Source of the DNA: Aquimonas sp964586455
Lineage (GTDB): Bacteria; Pseudomonadota; Gammaproteobacteria; Xanthomonadales; Xanthomonadaceae
Direction of reading: 5' to 3'
Length of the DNA stretch: 64,000 nt
NCBI GenBank assembly: GCA_964586455.1
Contig: CAZPHV010000001.1
Span: 62,001 to 126,000, forward strand
Shown here: piece after piece, positions 59,704-64,000 of the stretch
Layout of the letters: the number at the start of each line of letters is the position of its first letter
Numbering within the stretch: the first letter of the stretch is position 1
Made by a program: the position numbers and the translations under genes
Notes under the pieces: generated by a model
What the model was told of the DNA's origin: nothing
Database searches by the model: none
The model's input: only the letters and a program-made list of their open reading frames with translations

Positions 59704-60453
59704 ATGCGCAAGTCCCTGATCCTGATCTCACTACTCTCAGCCGCCGTGCCCAGCATCTCCAGCGCCCAGGGCTGGACCGGCACCGGTGAGTTCGGCCTCG
59801 CCGCAGCCCGCGGCAATGCGCGCTCGGAGAACCTCAACGCCAAGCTCGACTTCATCAACGAAGACGAACGCTGGAAGCATGTATTCGGCCTGAGCATGTT
59901 GCGCGCCAAAGGTGAGATCAGCGGCGATTTCGACGGTGACGGTGTGCCGGAGACACTGTTCGAAACGACTGCAAATCGCTGGGCTGCTGCCGCATCCAGC
60001 GCGCTCAAGATGAACGAGCGTGCCTCATGGATCAGCGCACTGCGTCATGAGCGCGACGACTTCAGCACCTATGAAGCGCAGAGCACGTTCTCGATCGGTT
60101 ATGGCTACAGCTTCTATCGCACGGACGATGGCCACCTGCACGCTGAGATCGGCCCCGGCTACCGTCGCGCCAAGCTGGCGTCGACCGGCGAGACCGAGAG
60201 CAATGGCATCCTGCGCGGCGTGGTCGATTTCCGTCAGAAGATCACCGAGACCACTACGCTGACCAACGCTCTGCTGGTGGAAAGCGGCAAGGACAACACC
60301 TTCGCCCAGAACGATTTCGGCGTGGCCGTATCGGTGACCGAGGCGCTGGCGTTGAAGGCGGGCCTGCAGGCGCGCTACAACAGTGAGACCTCGCTGGGCA
60401 CCAAGAGCACCGACCTCCTGACCACGATCAATCTGGTCTACGCGTTCAAGTAA
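59704..60453 (+). CDS. DUF481 family outer-membrane protein
   Basis: The 249-residue protein has a signal peptide (ILISLLSAAVPSISSAQ) and a DUF481 beta-barrel (WTGTGEFGLAAARGNARSENLNAKLDF ... RWKHVFGLSMLRAKG ... YGYSFYRTDDGHLHAEIGPGYRR ... LLTTINLVYAFK), similar to the salt-induced YdiY proteins. It is likely an outer-membrane protein of unknown cargo. GAGGAAACC precedes the ATG. The start at 59704 replaces the open frame from 59599. Confidence 0.85.
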   Translation: MRKSLILISLLSAAVPSISSAQGWTGTGEFGLAAARGNARSENLNAKLDFINEDERWKHVFGLSMLRAKGEISGDFDGDGVPETLFETTANRWAAAASSALKMNERASWISALRHERDDFSTYEAQSTFSIGYGYSFYRTDDGHLHAEIGPGYRRAKLASTGETESNGILRGVVDFRQKITETTTLTNALLVESGKDNTFAQNDFGVAVSVTEALALKAGLQARYNSETSLGTKSTDLLTTINLVYAFK

Positions 60454-60581
60454 GCGACCGGTCGGGTTTCGCGAGTGCCTGCGGCGGGTTTGCCATCGCA
60501 GGCGTGTTGCGATTGGCGTCCGATGCCAAGGGCGAGCCCCGTGGATGCGGGGCGCGCTTGTTTGGTGTGAACACGACCGCG

Positions 60582-60790
60582 CTCGGCATCGATGGAGTGG
60601 CGACGTCGCTCGCAGTGGCTGGTAGATGCGCTGCGCTTATCTACCCTACGCGCAACGATGCACTCGGCTTCGATGATGGGACGGCGTCGCTCGCAGTGGC
60701 TGGTGGATGCGCTGCGCTTATCTCCCCTACGCGCAACGATGCGCTCAGCTTCGATGGTGGCGCGGCGTCGCTCGCTGTGGCGAGGTGATT
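60582..60790 (+). repeat. 81-bp tandem repeat (about 2.5 units) carrying family B palindromes
   Basis: Units begin at about 60582 (CTCGGCATCGATGG), 60663 (CTCGGCTTCGATGA) and 60744 (CTCAGCTTCGATGG), spaced 81 bp. The first two each contain a reverse family B palindrome (60621-60649 and 60702-60730) ending CTAC. Because 81 is a multiple of three, a 94-codon open frame crosses it, but this is most likely spurious. It lies in the 347-bp space between the DUF481 gene and hemC, which converge. Confidence 0.7.
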
Positions 60791-60800
60791 CACTGTGGGC

Positions 60801-61718
60801 TCAAAATGAGGCCAGCAGCTGCTCGGCGCCGCGCGCGCGGAGTTCGGCGGCGGCGCGCAGGCCCAGGGCCTGCGGTTCGGCTGCAGTCCCTTCAAGCTCG
60901 ACGGCAAGGCCTTCTCCGCCGGCCGCATCGCCCACCCAGCCGCGCAGATGCAGGCCACTGGCGCGCTCGATCGCGAAGGCGGCGATCGCTGCATGGCAGC
61001 TGCCGCCAAGCGCCAGATTCATGGCCCGCTCGGCATCCACACAGCGCCGCGTGGCGGAGTGATCCAGCGGTGCGAGTAAACCCTCGACTTCGGCATCACC
61101 TGCCCGGCATTCGATCGCGATCGCCCCCTGCGAAGCAGCAGGCAGAAATGAGGGCGGCTGCAGCTGCACGCGAATGCGCTCGCCGAAGCCCAAGCGTTCC
61201 AGCCCCGCACAGGCCAGCACGATCGCTGCGTACTCACCGGCATCGAGTTTGGCCAGGCGGGTATTGACGTTGCCGCGCAGGTCGACGATGTCGAGGTCCG
61301 GACGCAGTGCCTTCAACTGGGCGCGACGTCGCAGCGACGAAGTGCCGACGCGGGCGCCCTGCGGCAACGAAGCGATGTCCGCATGCGCGCCGCTAACAAA
61401 CGCATCGTAGGGGTTGGCGCGCTCCAGCACGGCCGCCAGCACGAAGGGGCCATCGAGCGCCATCGGAACGTCCTTCAGCGAGTGCACGGCCAGGTCGGCC
61501 TCGCCGCGGAGCATGGCTTCCTCGAGCTCTTTGAGGAAAAGGCCCTTGCCGCCAATCGCGGCCAGCGAGCGATCAAGCACTTCATCGCCGCGGGTGGACA
61601 GGGGCACCAGCTGGATATCGAGGTCGGGATGCAGCGCGCGTAGGCGTGTCGCCACGTGCTCGGTCTGCCACAGCGCGAGCGCGCTCTTGCGGGTGGCGAT
61701 CCGCAGGGTTCGGGTCAT
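60801..61718 (-). CDS. hemC: Porphobilinogen deaminase (hydroxymethylbilane synthase)
   Basis: HemC joins four porphobilinogen units to hydroxymethylbilane. The 305-residue protein has the dipyrromethane-cofactor cysteine C241 in ALGGSCHAAI (E. coli C242), catalytic D83 in HSLKDVP, and conserved VGTSSLRRRAQL, DLRGNVNTRL and PAASQGAIAIE blocks. The start overlaps the algR stop by 4 bases, the algR-hemC arrangement also found in Pseudomonas. The following hemD is not in this window. Confidence 0.97.
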   Translation of the reverse strand: MTRTLRIATRKSALALWQTEHVATRLRALHPDLDIQLVPLSTRGDEVLDRSLAAIGGKGLFLKELEEAMLRGEADLAVHSLKDVPMALDGPFVLAAVLERANPYDAFVSGAHADIASLPQGARVGTSSLRRRAQLKALRPDLDIVDLRGNVNTRLAKLDAGEYAAIVLACAGLERLGFGERIRVQLQPPSFLPAASQGAIAIECRAGDAEVEGLLAPLDHSATRRCVDAERAMNLALGGSCHAAIAAFAIERASGLHLRGWVGDAAGGEGLAVELEGTAAEPQALGLRAAAELRARGAEQLLASF

Positions 61719-62479
61719 AAATGCTTCAGCAGTTGACGGATCTGGGGCAGACAGCGACGACTGATTTCGAGCGCGTCGGCGCTGCGCTTGAGGAGGGCGT
61801 GGACCTGACCGTCATTGCCGCGTCGCAGCTCGCGCAGCTCATTGCGCGCCACCAGGCAGTTGCGATGGATACGCAGAAAGCGCTCAGCGAACTCTTGCTC
61901 CAGCGCTTTCAGTGAGTCCTCGATCAGGTCGGCGCCGCCGATATGGTGCACGACGACGTACTTTTCTTCAGCCTGCAGATAGAGCACATCCGGCACCGGA
62001 ATCAGGCGGAGGCTGCCGCGCATGCGCGCGCACAGATGCGTACGCGCCTGCGATTTTGGCAAGTCCTGCAGGCGCTCGTTCGCCCGCGCGCGGCCCAGGG
62101 CGCGGGCGCGCTCCAAGGCAGCCGCAAGGCGCTCAGCGCGCACCGGTTTGAGCAGGTAATCGATGGCGCGGGCCTCGAAGGCGGCCAGCGCATGTTCGTC
62201 ATAGGCGGTGCACAGAATCACCGCCGGCGAGGAATCCGCGGCGGCAAGATGACGCGCGGCTTCAAGCCCGTCCATGACGGGCATCGCGATGTCCATCAGC
62301 ACGACGTCCGGCGCCAGGCGTTCGCAGGCCTCGATGGCCTCGCGTCCATCCGCCGCCTCGCCGGCCACGCGCACGCCGCCGATGTCAGCCAGCAGGTCCT
62401 GCAGGCGCTGTCGGGCAAGGGGCTCGTCGTCGACGATCAGGACGTCGAGGACGGCTGCGCGGGTATCCGGGGCATCCAT
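61715..62479 (-). CDS. algR: LytTR response regulator, AlgR homologue
   Basis: The 254-residue regulator has a receiver domain with D17-D18 (LIVDDEP), the phosphorylatable D63 (VVLMDIAMPVMDG) and K (DYLLKPV), then a LytTR DNA-binding domain (LIPVPDVLYLQAEEKYVVVHH, FLRIHRNCLVAR, ISRRCLPQIRQLL). Homologues such as AlgR control alginate and type IV pili. The start at 62479 gives a standard length; the frame is open to 62611. Gene order algZ-algR-hemC supports the name. Confidence 0.9.
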   Translation of the reverse strand: MDAPDTRAAVLDVLIVDDEPLARQRLQDLLADIGGVRVAGEAADGREAIEACERLAPDVVLMDIAMPVMDGLEAARHLAAADSSPAVILCTAYDEHALAAFEARAIDYLLKPVRAERLAAALERARALGRARANERLQDLPKSQARTHLCARMRGSLRLIPVPDVLYLQAEEKYVVVHHIGGADLIEDSLKALEQEFAERFLRIHRNCLVARNELRELRRGNDGQVHALLKRSADALEISRRCLPQIRQLLKHL

Positions 62480-63501
62480 ATAGTCACCGCATAGTAGTCG
62501 GGAGCCGGGACCACGGTCATCCATGCGGTCGGGCCAAAGTAGTGCTGAAGTCGCTGTTCGATGCTGGCTACTGCGTGCCGATTGCCCGCCTCCGACGCCT
62601 GCGCCGGGCAAGGGTTTCCGATCTCGATTGACACCCCGCCGTCGACGCAGCGCAGCTCGATGGCAACCTCGCCGCCGCCGGCCAGACGCGCAACCCCGTG
62701 CAGGATCGCATTCTCGACCAGCGGCTGCAGCAGCAAGCGCGGAAGCCGCTGCTCGCGCGGCCAGTTGTCATCGAGGTCGATCCGCAGCTTCAGACGATCA
62801 CCCAGCCGCAGGCGCTCGATGCCGAGGTAGCGGTCGATCAGCTCGAGCTCTTCGGCCAGGGTCCAATCGCCCTGCCCTGCCCCCAAGGCGGCGCGAAAGA
62901 CCTCCGAAAGATCCTCGATGGCGCGCTCGGCCGTGGCCGGATCCCGCCGCACCAGGCTGATGATGCTGTTCAAGCTGTTGAACAGGAAATGCGGGCGAAT
63001 CCGCGCCTGCAGTGCGCGCACTTCGGCCTGCGCGCTGGCCTGGACCTGCGCCTGCCACAGTTGCTGCACGTAGAAGTAGCGCAGCAAGGCCGCGGTCAGC
63101 AGGCCGGCCACGGCGGCGCAGGACAGGGCGAACTGCAGGCCATGACCGGCCGGCACCGTGAGATCCAGCGTCAGCGTGACGTCGAGCTGGTAGACCACGC
63201 CCGCGCCGATGAAGGTTGCCAGGGTCGGCAGCGCCCAGCCGGCGAGAATCGACAGCGACAGAGGTTTCAGTCGCAGCACCAGCGGTCGAAGCTTGCACAG
63301 CAGCACGCTCGCCAGCAAAGCCAACCACTGCGCGAACAGGCTGGCCACGAACACGCGGCCGCCTGCGTCAGCAGAGGCACCCGCCGCGCCCGGCATCAAC
63401 ACGGCCGCCAGCACGATGATCTGTGCCGCCACCATCACCACGAACAGCGTTGGCACACGGCAGAAATCGGGAAGCCAGTCCTCGGGCGGAGCGCTTTTCA
63501 T
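62437..63501 (-). CDS. algZ: LytS/AlgZ-type sensor histidine kinase
   Basis: The 354-residue kinase has a hydrophobic input region (helices near residues 18-37, 53-69, 82-104 and 121-142), then a HisKA_5TM/LytS catalytic part with ARIRPHFLFNSLNSII (phosphoryl-accepting H171 region) and LLLQPLVENAILHGVARL with the N-box, ending in a degenerate G-box. It matches AlgZ/FimS of Pseudomonas. The start at 63501 gives typical length. Its C-terminal 14 codons overlap the algR start by 43 bp, so the two-component pair is co-translated. Confidence 0.87.
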   Translation of the reverse strand: MKSAPPEDWLPDFCRVPTLFVVMVAAQIIVLAAVLMPGAAGASADAGGRVFVASLFAQWLALLASVLLCKLRPLVLRLKPLSLSILAGWALPTLATFIGAGVVYQLDVTLTLDLTVPAGHGLQFALSCAAVAGLLTAALLRYFYVQQLWQAQVQASAQAEVRALQARIRPHFLFNSLNSIISLVRRDPATAERAIEDLSEVFRAALGAGQGDWTLAEELELIDRYLGIERLRLGDRLKLRIDLDDNWPREQRLPRLLLQPLVENAILHGVARLAGGGEVAIELRCVDGGVSIEIGNPCPAQASEAGNRHAVASIEQRLQHYFGPTAWMTVVPAPDYYAVTIWMPRIPAQPSSTS

Positions 63502-63536
63502 CCGTGAAAGTATGCCTGCCGCGCACGCCTCGACCG

Positions 63537-64000
63537 CTACCGCTGCTCGCCCAAGAGGTGCCGCTCCATCCATCCGGACAGGTCGCGGATTTCCTCGGCA
63601 CAGACGCTGTGCGGCATCCCGTAGCTGTGCCACTCGACTGGATGCCCCCAGGCCTGCAGGCGCTCGCGAGCGGCCATACCCAGCGCCTGCGGCACGATCG
63701 GATCGACCGCACCGTGGCCGATGAAGACCGGCAGCTCGGCCTGGATGGGGGCACGTCGCGCCTCGGTGCGGGATGCGATCGGCAGATAGGTCGACAACGC
63801 AACGATGCCGGCCAGTCGTTCTGGGTGCGTAAGCCCGGCCGTGAGTGCAACCGCACCGCCCTGTGAGAACCCCGCCAGCAGGATGCGATGACTGTCCACG
63901 CCGCGCTGTCGTTCGCGCGCAATCAGCCGCTCGACCTCGGCCACGGAAGCAAGGATGCCGGCCTCGTCTTCGACCGCCATCAGCTCCAGCCCATAGAGGT
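63537..64000 (-). CDS. Carboxylesterase/phospholipase (alpha/beta hydrolase), C-terminal part
   Basis: The C-terminal 154 residues of a serine hydrolase running off the right edge. It shows the nucleophile elbow AGFSQGGAVAL, the Asp in GAVDPIVP and the His in YGMPHSVC, as in the carboxylesterase 2 (EstB) family of about 220 residues. It hydrolyses short carboxylic or acyl esters. The start is outside the window. It lies upstream of algZ on the same strand, with 35 bp between. Confidence 0.85.
   Translation of the reverse strand, partial: LYGLELMAVEDEAGILASVAEVERLIARERQRGVDSHRILLAGFSQGGAVALTAGLTHPERLAGIVALSTYLPIASRTEARRAPIQAELPVFIGHGAVDPIVPQALGMAARERLQAWGHPVEWHSYGMPHSVCAEEIRDLSGWMERHLLGEQR

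Noticed and set aside
60504..60788. 94-codon plus-strand frame with 27-residue repeats
   Set aside because: It is created by the 81-bp tandem repeat of a REP palindrome, lacks a ribosome binding site, and has no recognisable relatives.
1..64000. CRISPR arrays, tRNA or rRNA genes, integrases and insertion sequences
   Set aside because: None found by reading both strands; only REP-type palindromes and one MITE-like element were seen.

Overview
The window is dense, high-GC chromosomal DNA with no rRNA, tRNA, CRISPR array, phage or plasmid genes. Gene content and order point to a gammaproteobacterium, most likely of the Lysobacterales (Xanthomonadales): an algZ-algR-hemC cluster, an aa3-type cytochrome oxidase locus with DUF2244 and DUF2909 companions, secreted proteins ending in LFANGFE, and many short GTAG-headed palindromic repeats like those of Stenotrophomonas and relatives. 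The species cannot be fixed from the sequence.

Layout. 1-6.5 kb: mutS, a FosX-type fosfomycin hydrolase, an RDD membrane protein, an orphan NMT1/THI5-like binding protein with a coupled small gene, and a decayed copy of that gene's start 1 kb upstream. 7-13.5 kb: yehS, then pgaABCD for export and synthesis of poly-beta-1,6-GlcNAc, behind a sigma-54-like promoter; the deacetylase half of PgaB has lost its metal-binding residues. 14-17 kb: an AraC regulator divergent from an AhpD-like protein, a periplasmic thioredoxin and a CcdA-like thiol transporter, followed by a MITE-like element. 17.4-22.5 kb: a Tat-type amidohydrolase, ispF-truD, an SRAP/YedK protein and an Asp/Glu racemase.

22.9-36 kb: a Ser/Thr kinase fused to a formylglycine-generating-enzyme-like domain, small membrane proteins, an SDR dehydrogenase, a cysteine-rich pseudogene, then a TPR Ser/Thr kinase with an ECF sigma factor. 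That pair diverges from three secreted proteins: a small LFANGFE-ended protein, a C1q-like protein and a parallel beta-helix LFANGFE-ended protein. 35.6-43 kb: a MaoC-FabI fusion, a tandem amidohydrolase pair whose second member has lost its metal ligands, an AraC regulator, a DUF3224 protein, a 200-bp fragment of the fabI 3' end, and a class D beta-lactamase. 43-47.6 kb: a hypothetical protein, a RES/Xre toxin-antitoxin pair with a perfect palindromic operator, a lipoprotein, msrA and msrB.

47.7-56.3 kb is a respiratory block read mostly leftwards: DUF2244 protein, coxB, ctaD, a 44-residue membrane peptide, ctaG and coxC, then a strong bidirectional terminator, DUF2909 on the plus strand, and SURF1, a small assembly-type protein, ctaA and ctaB. 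56.5-64 kb: a YbaY-like lipoprotein, an SLC13-type permease, a DUF481 outer-membrane protein, an 81-bp tandem repeat, hemC, algR, algZ and a partial carboxylesterase.

Common themes are translational coupling by 4-nt ATGA or GTGA overlaps in almost every operon, intergenic spaces filled by four families of GTAG-headed palindromes (about two dozen copies), and several truncated gene relics.
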